Assembly (NCBI GenBank): GCA_945957555.1
Contig: CAMFLX010000003.1
Location: 1 to 64,000, forward strand
Length of the DNA: 64,000 nucleotides
Direction: 5' to 3'
Origin: an uncultured Cytophagales bacterium
GTDB taxonomy: Bacteria; Bacteroidota; Bacteroidia; Cytophagales; UBA9547
Part shown: positions 52,571-61,300 of the stretch, piece after piece
Layout of the letters: every line of letters begins with the position of its first letter
How positions within the stretch are numbered: the first letter of the stretch is position 1
The notes under the pieces: model-generated
What the model was told of the DNA's origin: nothing
The model's database searches: none
What the model saw: only the letters and a program-made list of their open reading frames with translations
Program-made: the position numbers and the translations under genes

Positions 52571-53461
52571 CTAAGGCTTTTTGATAAAGGCATCCAATCG
52601 AGTCGTGTAAGCTTCAAAACCAAACAGAAGAGGAACGTTTTCATGATCAGCCCCTGGGATGATGGCTTTCTCTTTGTTACCAGAGTGGTTGTCGTATACC
52701 ACCTGCCCTTGGGTTTCGAGCTTACAGTAGTGGTCGTCGGCACCATGAAGCCATAAGAGATCTTGAGTGGCGCTTTTGATCTTTGCTGCATTGTCGATTT
52801 CTAGTTTTGTCACATAGCTGGCAGGTAAGGCAATACCACTGGCATCGGCGGTCATCGCCGTAGAATTTGCATAAGGTGCCTCCAAGATCATTTTATAAGG
52901 TCGCATATTTCTGGGTTTGGCACAGAGCTCAACACTAGGGAAAGCCCCCAGACTAAAGCCATACACAATTAGGCGTTTGTCATCCAAACCTTGAGCTTTG
53001 AGCCATTGCATAGCCACATCCACATCTTGGTATAGAGAGGCTTCGGTGGACTGTCCTTCGGACATACCATAGCCCCGGTAATCAAACATCAACACACCAT
53101 AGTGGTTCTTACCCCCTACGTTTGCCAAGAGCTTGGCCCTTTGCCAATAGAAATCCATGTGCCATTTATTACCATGGCAGTACAAGATGACGGTATCTGT
53201 TTTGATTCTGGCAGTATCACCAATATACACTACATAGATCGTACTCGCTTTGTTTTCGTCAGCAGTCTGTGACTTGAGCGAAAACAGCATGATTTTGTTT
53301 TCTGGAATTTTGTAGCTCTCGTCCAAGATAAAATCCTGTTCTCCGCGATAGTTGTCTAATTGATACGCATCCAGTTTTTGGGTATTGAACAGGTTGTTGT
53401 CGAGCTTCAGACAAGAACTGAGCACTAAAAGACTGATGATAAATAGTATATGCTTTTTCAT
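52571..53461 (-). CDS. Alpha/beta-hydrolase lipoprotein
   Basis: 296 residues with a lipobox (LVLSSC, acylated Cys17). The hydrolase fold shows VILYCHGN (oxyanion loop), nucleophile elbow GFSLG with Ser170, acid Asp242/243 (LHGADDHYC) and His273 (PGADHEN). It resembles serine esterase/BAAT-like or BEM46-type hydrolases. It lies 1 bp after the preceding lipoprotein gene, so the pair is translationally coupled. Likely periplasm-facing outer-membrane esterase; substrate unknown. Confidence 0.85.
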   Translation of the reverse strand: MKKHILFIISLLVLSSCLKLDNNLFNTQKLDAYQLDNYRGEQDFILDESYKIPENKIMLFSLKSQTADENKASTIYVVYIGDTARIKTDTVILYCHGNKWHMDFYWQRAKLLANVGGKNHYGVLMFDYRGYGMSEGQSTEASLYQDVDVAMQWLKAQGLDDKRLIVYGFSLGAFPSVELCAKPRNMRPYKMILEAPYANSTAMTADASGIALPASYVTKLEIDNAAKIKSATQDLLWLHGADDHYCKLETQGQVVYDNHSGNKEKAIIPGADHENVPLLFGFEAYTTRLDAFIKKP

Positions 53462-53462
53462 T

Positions 53463-54128
53463 TTAGAAATATCTCATGATGGAAACGTAGACACCTATTG
53501 CTCCTTTTTCTTTGATGCCGATATAGTTGCCAACATTATAGCTGCTGTTTACATTGGCGGCGGACCATTTCATCTCCAAGGTATAGCGCCATTTGGGTGT
53601 CACAAAGGTATTGCCAATCTGTGGGCTCAGAAACCAATGTTGTTCCTGTTTCTGTTCAGTATCGGGAAGTTTTCGAGCGAGCTCAAACCAATTATTAAAG
53701 CCAAGATAACAGAAGTGATTTTTGCTTTTTCCATAATCCCAGTAGGCGTTAAGGTCTACTTGAGGCCAAAGCTTGGAATTGAATTTGCGGAAATCGGTAC
53801 TCAAGTTGATCATAGGACTCACACTGAATCCAGGAATACAGCCCTTTGGTTTCACGATCGATCGGGTCATGCCTAAGTCTATAAAACCTACTCCAAAAAG
53901 GAGCGCAGTGGTATGGAGACTTCCAAATACCGTAGTATGATTCTTGAGACCATAAGCTGCAGTGAGAGATGACAGCGGTATGGGTATGGTAGCGGAACCA
54001 AACTTGATCAATGGGCCGCCCATATTGCAAGAAATGCCTAGCTTCTTTTCTGGTAAAGGTTTTACTAAGCGCGAGGTGCTACAAGCGCATAATAGGAATG
54101 TCAAAAGTGTATGCCACCATTTCATCAT
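53463..54128 (-). CDS. Outer-membrane lipoprotein, beta-barrel-like
   Basis: 221 residues starting MMKWWHTLLTFLLCACSTSR with a lipobox (LLCAC). The mature part is rich in beta-strand patterns with aromatic ends (LWPQVDLNAYWDYG, WRYTLEMKWSA, GVYVSIMRYF) and ends in Phe, as many outer-membrane proteins do. Its stop is 1 bp before the start of the esterase lipoprotein gene, which implies a joint function. No family recognised. Confidence 0.7.
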   Translation of the reverse strand: MMKWWHTLLTFLLCACSTSRLVKPLPEKKLGISCNMGGPLIKFGSATIPIPLSSLTAAYGLKNHTTVFGSLHTTALLFGVGFIDLGMTRSIVKPKGCIPGFSVSPMINLSTDFRKFNSKLWPQVDLNAYWDYGKSKNHFCYLGFNNWFELARKLPDTEQKQEQHWFLSPQIGNTFVTPKWRYTLEMKWSAANVNSSYNVGNYIGIKEKGAIGVYVSIMRYF

Positions 54129-54254
54129 GATAACAAATTACTAAAGTTATGATAGATTACAAAGTAGGATTTGAAAAGAGACGCTTTTAAGGTTAGAAAA
54201 GATAGGCTTTTATACAGTGCTTACTCTTCATAAAACTGCTTGCTCACTTTCTAC
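54129..54254. other. Start of the 400-bp spacer before the cellulase
   Basis: A+T-rich, no gene seen. The spacer between the divergent lipoprotein and cellulase genes also holds the dispersed element at 54255-54371 and the cellulase promoter. Confidence 0.45.
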
Positions 54255-54371
54255 TAAAAGTACAATTTTCGCAAGTATAGCTACCTTGATACTAAGGTGT
54301 AGAAGCGACGAACCTACCATAGCCCTCTAAATCGTACTGATGAAATTTTCATTCTTGTAAAAGTACAATTT
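54255..54371 (-). repeat. 117-bp dispersed element, copy B
   Basis: Inverted relative to copy A (6428-6545). It is bounded by AAATTGTACTTTTA (54358-54371 and 54255-54268 on the minus strand, offset 103 bp) and has the core GAGGGCTATGGTAGGTTCG. Length and boundary spacing match copy A within 1 bp. It lies upstream of the GH9 gene. Confidence 0.65.
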
Positions 54372-54505
54372 TGGTTGCTGATTTTATAGCCTTCAAGGTT
54401 TTAGAAATTTGCTTTTCTGCCCCCTTTCTGCCCAAAAAAAGATTTACTATTTTCATTCCAATCGTATATATGAGGCAAATCAATACGTAGATTGTATTTT
54501 ATTGT

Positions 54506-54513
54506 TAAATTTG
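54506..54513 (+). promoter_or_regulatory. GH9 cellulase -7 element (TAAATTTG)
   Basis: TAAATTTG matches the consensus and lies 20 bp before the first ATG of the cellulase gene (54534), giving a short leader. TTG sequences occur upstream near the -33 position. Confidence 0.55.
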
Positions 54514-54533
54514 TGGATTAAAATCAGCTATCA

Positions 54534-57500
54534 ATGCAAATCAGAATTGGAAAAATGAAGATACTTGCACTCGCATGTATTTTTAACTTAACATTAATTA
54601 ATGCTCAAACTCCAGGCTTCACTGCCACAGAATACAAAAAAGCGCTATGGATGACCACGCGATTCTACGGAGGTCAACGCTCTGGCAACAATAACTGGCT
54701 ATTGGCAAACCATTTGCCAAGTGGTCTTGCTGAAAAATACAGAGGTACGGCTTTTATTGAGGACAAAGATACTGATGGGTATGATCTATCGGGTGGCTGG
54801 CACGACTGTGGAGATCACGTGAAATTTGGCCAAACGGAGTTTTACTCTGGATATATGCTTTTGAAAGGCTTCGCAGAATTCCCCAATGGTTATGACGATA
54901 GATACACACATGATTACGCTGGTTATAAAGCAAGCAACAAGTGGAATTTTGAAGATACAGGCCATGATCCTAATGGGATCCCCGATGTGTTGGATGAAGT
55001 GAAGCATGCCACTGATTATTTTATTAAATGTACCCGTAACTCAAGTACATTTTACTATCAGGTAGGGCAGGGTAACCCAGATCATGCACAGTGGGTAACT
55101 GCCGTAAAAATGCAGACTTTGGCCCAAGCTCAAGGTGGACAGCCTCGTGTGGTTTACAAAAACCCCGCTGATGCCTCCATGCCTTCATTTTGCGGTGCTA
55201 CACTTGCACTTATGGCAAGACTTTACAAAAAATATGACCCAACCTATGCACAAACTTGTTTGCAACATGCGGTGTATGCTTATGACTATGCCAAAGCACA
55301 TCCAGGTGTAGCTGCTACTGGCGATGGCGGGTTTTATAGTGCGAACGACAACTGGAAAGACGACTACGTAGACCTTTGTGCGGAACTGTTTTGGGCTACT
55401 GGCGATGTTAAATATAAAAATGAAGCCTTGACTTTCACTTTTTCAGCTTCTGCGGGTCAGAATACTGACGTGTTTGGAAAGGCCTATGGATTTGATTATT
55501 CTAATAATGGTGATATAGCCATCTACAACTTAGCCTTCCTTGGTAAGTCAGGAGCTGCTACGGCTTTTAGTACCTTAGTTACCCAGTATTACCTCAATAG
55601 CACGCAAGCCGATGGTCAGTTCAATGGAGGAAATACAGGTTGGGGGCCACTGCGCTACAATGCTAACTCTGCAATGATGGTTGCACTTGATGCCAAACTC
55701 AATGGCAAAAAGACGAATACCATGAAATACATTTACGACAACATAGATTACCTCTTAGGTAAAAACGCATCAAATCTGTCATTTGTAGTAGGTTTTGGTA
55801 CCAAATCGGTGAAGTTTCCACACCATAGAAATGTATACCTCAGGGACGATAATGCTACCGATGCGGTGAAAAGAACCTTTACGATTCCCACTAAAAATAC
55901 TCAATTTGGAGTACTGGTAGGAGGCACAAGGAACCCTGGGTCTTTTAATGACGATCTGGTAGACTATACCTATACTGAAGGGGGTATAGATTATAATGCT
56001 TGTTTGGTAGGAGCCTTAGCCTACATCAACTCACAGTTGGCGCCAGTAGATACTACAAAGTTTGGCAGTAATCACCCAGTACCAGCGCTAGGTGCAGACC
56101 AAAGTCTTTGTGGGCTCAGCAACATTATTTTGGATGCTAAAATCCCAACGGATGGTAAAAAGACTTTTACTTGGCTCAATGGAACCACTGTATTGGTAAA
56201 TGCTTCAACCACTCAAAACACTTACACAGTTACTACTGCAGGCACTTATACTTGCAGGGTAGATTCGGCTTCCAAATGGCAAACAGAAGATCAAGTAGTT
56301 ATTTCCTCCACCTTGCCCACCCCCAATCTAGGAGCAGATAAAGTCCTGTGCGATACAGCAAGTTATGCACTAGACGCCAGAGTGTCTAGCTCAGTAATAA
56401 CTTACGAATGGTGGTATGCAGCCAATGGCCAAGTAGCCTCTTTGGTAAAAGATGCAGCACAAACTGCCAAAACTTGGACCAATGTACGTAAAGCAGGTCT
56501 CTACAGGGTAGTAGTAAAAGCAAGTGGATGTACTAATACGCAGGATGACGTAACCATCACTTCTAACCTGCCAACTCCTGAGGACGGATGTGCTAAAACA
56601 GCAGGTGGGTCTCAAACCATATCCATAGTAAATCCTGGTCTAAGTACAGGACCTTATGATTGGTATACTGCTCCCACATCTGGCACTAAAGTCGGTACAG
56701 GTACTTCTATCAGCGTGAGCCCAAGTACAACCACAACCTATTATGTGCAAGATGCCAGCGCGATCTCAGGCAGTGTGGGGCCAAAAACAGCATTTGCAAG
56801 TTCGCAGAACTGGGGTATCAATACTGGAAATCAATTGAAGTTTACTATTGGTAATACGATTAATATTTCTTCTTTTAAATTATTGGCAGACTATTATGCA
56901 TCCTCAGGTACGATTACTGTTGAAGTTTTGGACGAGAGTGGCAATGCCCTGAATCCTGTTCAGAAATTCACTTCCAATACCTTGAGCTTTGCAGCCAACT
57001 CTACAGGTGCGCAGTTGGTACCTGTGAGCTTCAGTAACTTTACCATCAACAAATCTTGGGGTACCAATTTAAGATTGAGGATTTCTGAAAAGAGTTCTGC
57101 ACTGAATCTCAACCCATATTGGAATGATGCAGGTGCTACTTACCCTTACAACTCTACGCCAAGTGGCATCTTTACCATAACAGGTACAGTTGGTGGTAAT
57201 GGCGATGCAAATGATTATATGTATTTCTACGATATCCAGTTCAATTCTGGTGCTGTTTGCAGCAGATTGCCAGTACTGGCGAAGATCGATCCTAACTGTA
57301 TACTTACCGATGTAGAAGAACATACGTTACTTGAAAACATTCATATCTTCCCAAATCCAAGTACAGGAACTTTTATGTTGGAAATGAAGGAGGTGGCAGA
57401 TAAGATTTATGTCACAGATCTGTTTGGTCACAAGGTCTTGGAAAGTTCTAATTTCCAGAATGGCGTCTTAGATCTTAATACAAACAAAGGAGGCGTTTAT

Positions 57501-57557
57501 ATTCTCCAAATAGAGAAGGATAATAATCGCAGTACTTATAAATTGGTAAAAGAATAG
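54534..57557 (+). CDS. GH9 endoglucanase with T9SS type A sorting domain
   Basis: 1007 residues, a secreted cellulase that hydrolyses beta-1,4-glucan with inversion. The signal peptide ends INAQ; the start is 54534, with M8 (54555) as alternative. The GH9 domain spans about 28-500. The SGGWHDCGDHVKFGQ block carries the acidic pair D91/D94 (DxGD, here DCGD), the family signature VKFPHHRNVY follows, and E482 (TEGGIDYNACLVG) is the likely acid. After it come two Ig-like repeats (about 520-690), a PKD-like unit, and a beta-sandwich (about 745-915, QNWGINTGNQLKFTIG) that may bind carbohydrate. Residues 930-1007 form a type A sorting domain (IFPNPSTGTFMLEM). This is the clearest pointer to a cellulolytic lifestyle. 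Confidence 0.95.
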   Translation: MQIRIGKMKILALACIFNLTLINAQTPGFTATEYKKALWMTTRFYGGQRSGNNNWLLANHLPSGLAEKYRGTAFIEDKDTDGYDLSGGWHDCGDHVKFGQTEFYSGYMLLKGFAEFPNGYDDRYTHDYAGYKASNKWNFEDTGHDPNGIPDVLDEVKHATDYFIKCTRNSSTFYYQVGQGNPDHAQWVTAVKMQTLAQAQGGQPRVVYKNPADASMPSFCGATLALMARLYKKYDPTYAQTCLQHAVYAYDYAKAHPGVAATGDGGFYSANDNWKDDYVDLCAELFWATGDVKYKNEALTFTFSASAGQNTDVFGKAYGFDYSNNGDIAIYNLAFLGKSGAATAFSTLVTQYYLNSTQADGQFNGGNTGWGPLRYNANSAMMVALDAKLNGKKTNTMKYIYDNIDYLLGKNASNLSFVVGFGTKSVKFPHHRNVYLRDDNATDAVKRTFTIPTKNTQFGVLVGGTRNPGSFNDDLVDYTYTEGGIDYNACLVGALAYINSQLAPVDTTKFGSNHPVPALGADQSLCGLSNIILDAKIPTDGKKTFTWLNGTTVLVNASTTQNTYTVTTAGTYTCRVDSASKWQTEDQVVISSTLPTPNLGADKVLCDTASYALDARVSSSVITYEWWYAANGQVASLVKDAAQTAKTWTNVRKAGLYRVVVKASGCTNTQDDVTITSNLPTPEDGCAKTAGGSQTISIVNPGLSTGPYDWYTAPTSGTKVGTGTSISVSPSTTTTYYVQDASAISGSVGPKTAFASSQNWGINTGNQLKFTIGNTINISSFKLLADYYASSGTITVEVLDESGNALNPVQKFTSNTLSFAANSTGAQLVPVSFSNFTINKSWGTNLRLRISEKSSALNLNPYWNDAGATYPYNSTPSGIFTITGTVGGNGDANDYMYFYDIQFNSGAVCSRLPVLAKIDPNCILTDVEEHTLLENIHIFPNPSTGTFMLEMKEVADKIYVTDLFGHKVLESSNFQNGVLDLNTNKGGVYILQIEKDNNRSTYKLVKE

Positions 57558-57581
57558 TTTTCCTTTTTTAATAGATAAATC

Positions 57582-57617
57582 AAGGGTCTTGTTTCTGAAA
57601 AGAGACAAGACCTTTTT
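57582..57617 (+). terminator. Cellulase gene terminator
   Basis: A 12-bp stem (57585-57596 and 57601-57612, one G-T pair) with a GAAA tetraloop and a T run, 25 bp past the stop codon. Confidence 0.9.
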
Positions 57618-57716
57618 GTTGAGTATGGGTCAAACTTAAAAAATAATTTCAAAGCCATTAAACCTTTGAAAGAATGGACTGTCTAAGAGACTAGAAACAT
57701 TTAAACAAAGAAAAAC

Positions 57717-58115
57717 ATGAAAAAGGTAATCTTCTTATGGATCAGTTTTATGACAATACTGAGCTTTGCACAAAGCGCAGATAAGGTAGCAAAAACCCCA
57801 GAGCAAAAAGCAGCGCATCATTCTGAGATGTTAACCAAAAAGCTTTCGCTGAGCCCCGAGCAAAAACAGAGCGTCTATACGCTCATTCTTGATAGGGTTA
57901 ATAAAGCTAATGCAGTAAGGGCAAAATACACCACTGGTGACAAAAAGGGTATGCACAAAGAGTTGAAACCGATAATTGACGATTTCAACACCAAGATCAA
58001 AGCAATCCTTACGCCAGATCAAGTTACCAAATGGGAGCAGTTTAAAGCCGAAAAGAAAGCAAAAAGAAAAGAGGCCAAAGAAGCCGCTGCCACAGATGAT
58101 GGTATCGACAATTAA
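57717..58115 (+). CDS. Small periplasmic LTxxQ/Spy-like helical protein
   Basis: 132 residues with a signal peptide (MKKVIFLWISFMTILSFAQS). The mature part is all helical and highly charged. LSLSPEQKQSVY and ILTPDQVTKWEQF are LTxxQ-like motifs of the CpxP/Spy and DUF4890-type family, whose members include periplasmic chaperones and stress sensors. The C-terminus is Lys/Glu/Ala-rich. It is framed by its own terminator at 58137. Specific role unknown. Confidence 0.8.
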   Translation: MKKVIFLWISFMTILSFAQSADKVAKTPEQKAAHHSEMLTKKLSLSPEQKQSVYTLILDRVNKANAVRAKYTTGDKKGMHKELKPIIDDFNTKIKAILTPDQVTKWEQFKAEKKAKRKEAKEAAATDDGIDN

Positions 58116-58136
58116 AGATAAGAGTTCGGTGATTTG

Positions 58137-58165
58137 AAAGGGCTTCTCAATTGATTAGCCCTTTT
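58137..58165 (+). terminator. Terminator of the LTxxQ gene
   Basis: An 8-bp stem, AAAGGGCT/AGCCCTTT, with a 12-nt loop and a T run, 21 bp past the stop codon. Confidence 0.8.
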
Positions 58166-58398
58166 GAGTTTTAGTGAATCAGAAAATTTTCCTCATTAAT
58201 TTATATAATCTAGAATACAATTTTGATCTGTTTCGATTCCCACGTATTTTTCTTAAAACTTTTAAGATAAGATTGTTCACAATATCGAAGCCAAAAACAT
58301 AACCTACTATTCACAGGTTGTTACCTTACAATATTCATTTTTTATAATATATTTATGGAAATTATGTCAAAGTCAATCTTAATACAAAATTGCAGGAG

Positions 58399-61300
58399 TA
58401 TGAAGAAAATATTCATCAGTATCATATTACTATTCTATTCGGGAATCATAGCACAAAACAAAATGACTGAAAAACACAAAGCGCAGTGGGACAGCATGCA
58501 AACCGCCTATAACAGCGGTTTTATTGAAGATGCCCTGAAAATCACTGAGAAAATAATTACTCAAACTAAAGCCGAAGCCAATACCCCAGAATACATCAAA
58601 GCTGTTATTCACAAGATTAATTTTATCAAACAAAAAGAAGAAGAAGCAACAGTAGTTGCGATCAAGTTTGTGGAAAAAGAAGCAGAAACGGCTACGTTTC
58701 CTGCTAAAAACCTCCTAAATTATTTAGAGGCCAGTCTCTATGATGAATACTACGACAACAATAGATGGGAAATTAATCAAAGAACTGCTTTAGATGCCGA
58801 AAAGCAGGGTAGTGATATAGCTACGTGGACCACCGATCTTTTCTTTGCTAAGACCAAAAGTCTCTACATGGCTTCTCTTAACAATGAAGTAGAACTTCAG
58901 AAGATCAAGGTAGATGCTTTTGACGCCATCATCATCAAAAAAGATGGAAGGGCCTTGAGACCTACACTGTATGATTTTTTGGCTTTTGAAGTATTCAACT
59001 ACTATAACAATACTTATGAAAGAGACCTTACCGTTACGGAAAAGTTTGTACTCAAAGACGATGCATACTTTGGCGATGTAGATGCATTTATCCAGATCAA
59101 ACCAACAGAGAACTATGATAAATCTGCCAAATTCAGTGCCTTTTTAGTGCTCCAAAAGATTTTAGCTTTCAGAAAACAACAAGGAAGCGTAGCACCTCTG
59201 GTAGATGCAGACCTGATCAGGCTGGATTTTGTAAACAAAAACTTTTTGGACAAGAGAAAGAAGGACCTCTATTATAAAGCTCTCGTGGCGCTAGAGAAAA
59301 AATACATCAGCGACAGTATGTCTACAGAGGCTGGGTATAAAATCGCTGAATACTATGAATCACTCGGCAATAGCTTTGATGCCCACAAAGACACTACGCA
59401 GAGATGGCTGTTAAAAACAGCCTTAGAAAAGGCACAAGAAGTACTCAACCGATTCCCCGATTCACGTGGCGCGGCACTCTGCGGTAAACTGATGGAGCGG
59501 ATCAAAAGAGAGGAGTTGAGTTTTGAAGGCGAGGAGATCATCAGTTCAGACAAGGCTTTTAAACTTTTAGCCAAGTATCGGAACTTAGGAGATTTGGAGT
59601 TCAAGTTTTACAAAATAACGCATGATGTCCTTAAAAAAATGGGCAAGAGAGATTATGACTACGATGACAAAAAGCACCCTCTCAAAAAGTACTACACTGA
59701 GGTTTCGAAGAGCAAACCCGTTGCGAGTAAATCTATTTCTTTGCCACAAACTGGCGACTATCAAAGCCACAGTGTAGAGATTCCGTACGATGCCCTGCAC
59801 AATGGTATCTATATCATGTATGTTGGCAAAAAGGGATTTACGGATAAAAACATTTTGGTACACGAAGTCCTTCAAGTTTCGAGACTCAGTTATTTGGAAA
59901 ACGCAGTGGCTGGCCAAAAAGAAATATATGTGTTAGATAATCAAACAGGTGCTACCATAGCAGGAGCAAAAGTCGAAGTTTGGAAACAGTACTACGATTA
60001 TCACAAAAGCAAAGAGGTCTCTACTCGGATCACCAATAAGGTAAGCGACGTTCAAGGCAAAATATTGGTTTCAGGTTTTAAAGATGAATACTACGGCTCT
60101 TATCATGTTAATATAGGAACGAAGACGGATTCCTTATTTAACGATCTTCCTTTTAGGTATAACGAACAAATCAACATGCCATACCCTGAAACGGAAGAAG
60201 TTGTTACGCAGAAGCAGATCAAAATCCTTACGGATAGAGCCATCTACAGACCGGGACAAACTGTTTATTACAAAATCATAGCCTATTCATCACTTAAAAA
60301 CAAAGCACAAGTTATTCCTAACTTGGCGTCAAGCATTGTGCTACGTGATGTAAACTATAAAGAGGTTGCCACACAAGACTTTACCACCAATGCCTTTGGT
60401 TCCGCGAATGGTTCATTTACCCTGCCCAGTTCTGGGCTTACGGGCAATCATACCTTGCAGATCAATACCACTGGTGGCGTCTACGGTTCGGCGAGTATCA
60501 ATGTAGAAGAATACAAACGTCCGAAATTTGAGGTAAGGTTTGATCCCGTAGTCAGTTCTTATAAGTTAAATGAAGAAGTAACTGTAACGGTAGACGCTCA
60601 GTCCTATGCTGGAGCAGCCATAGACGGTGCACAAGTGAGTTACAAAGTAAATAGAACCTACAGATACCCCATGTCTTGGTATAGGTACTGTTATTGGTTA
60701 CCTACACCCAAAAGCACACAAATCACCTTTGGGGAAGCCAAAACCGATGCCACAGGTAAAGGAAAGATCATCTTTAAGGCACTACCAGACGAAGAGGCCT
60801 ACCAAAAAGACAAAGCCATTTTTACGTACGAAATCATTGCCGATGTTACAGACATCAACGGAGAAACACATAGCAGTACTACCTATGTAAATGTAGGTGC
60901 TGTAGGCTTTGAAATTACAAACAGTATCGCAGACCCTGTCGTATTGGAGCAAAAAACCAGCATCAGTCTAAGCATCCAAAATCTCAATGGGAGTCCCATC
61001 AAAAACACTACCCATGTAGAAATCTTCAAACTTGTAGATCTTCAGAAATACCTGAAGCCGCGCTATTGGGAAAGACCTTCACAGTTCTTGATGAGCAAAG
61101 CACAGCACGATGCACTCTTTAATGATGAGATCTATGATGCAGAAGACGAGATCTCGAAGTTTCCTGTTAAAGCATCGGTCTATAAAAATACCTTTACTAA
61201 CGATGGTTTGATAAGTATTCTTTCAGAAGCTTACCAAAACTGGGAAACAGGAGCCTACTTCATGCAAGTAAAAAGTACTAGCGAAGCTGGTGAGGCAGTT

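Noticed and set aside
58364..58402. Upstream ATG in the frame of the macroglobulin body
   Set aside because: The frame is closed by TGA at 58400-58402, so it cannot provide an unshifted start.
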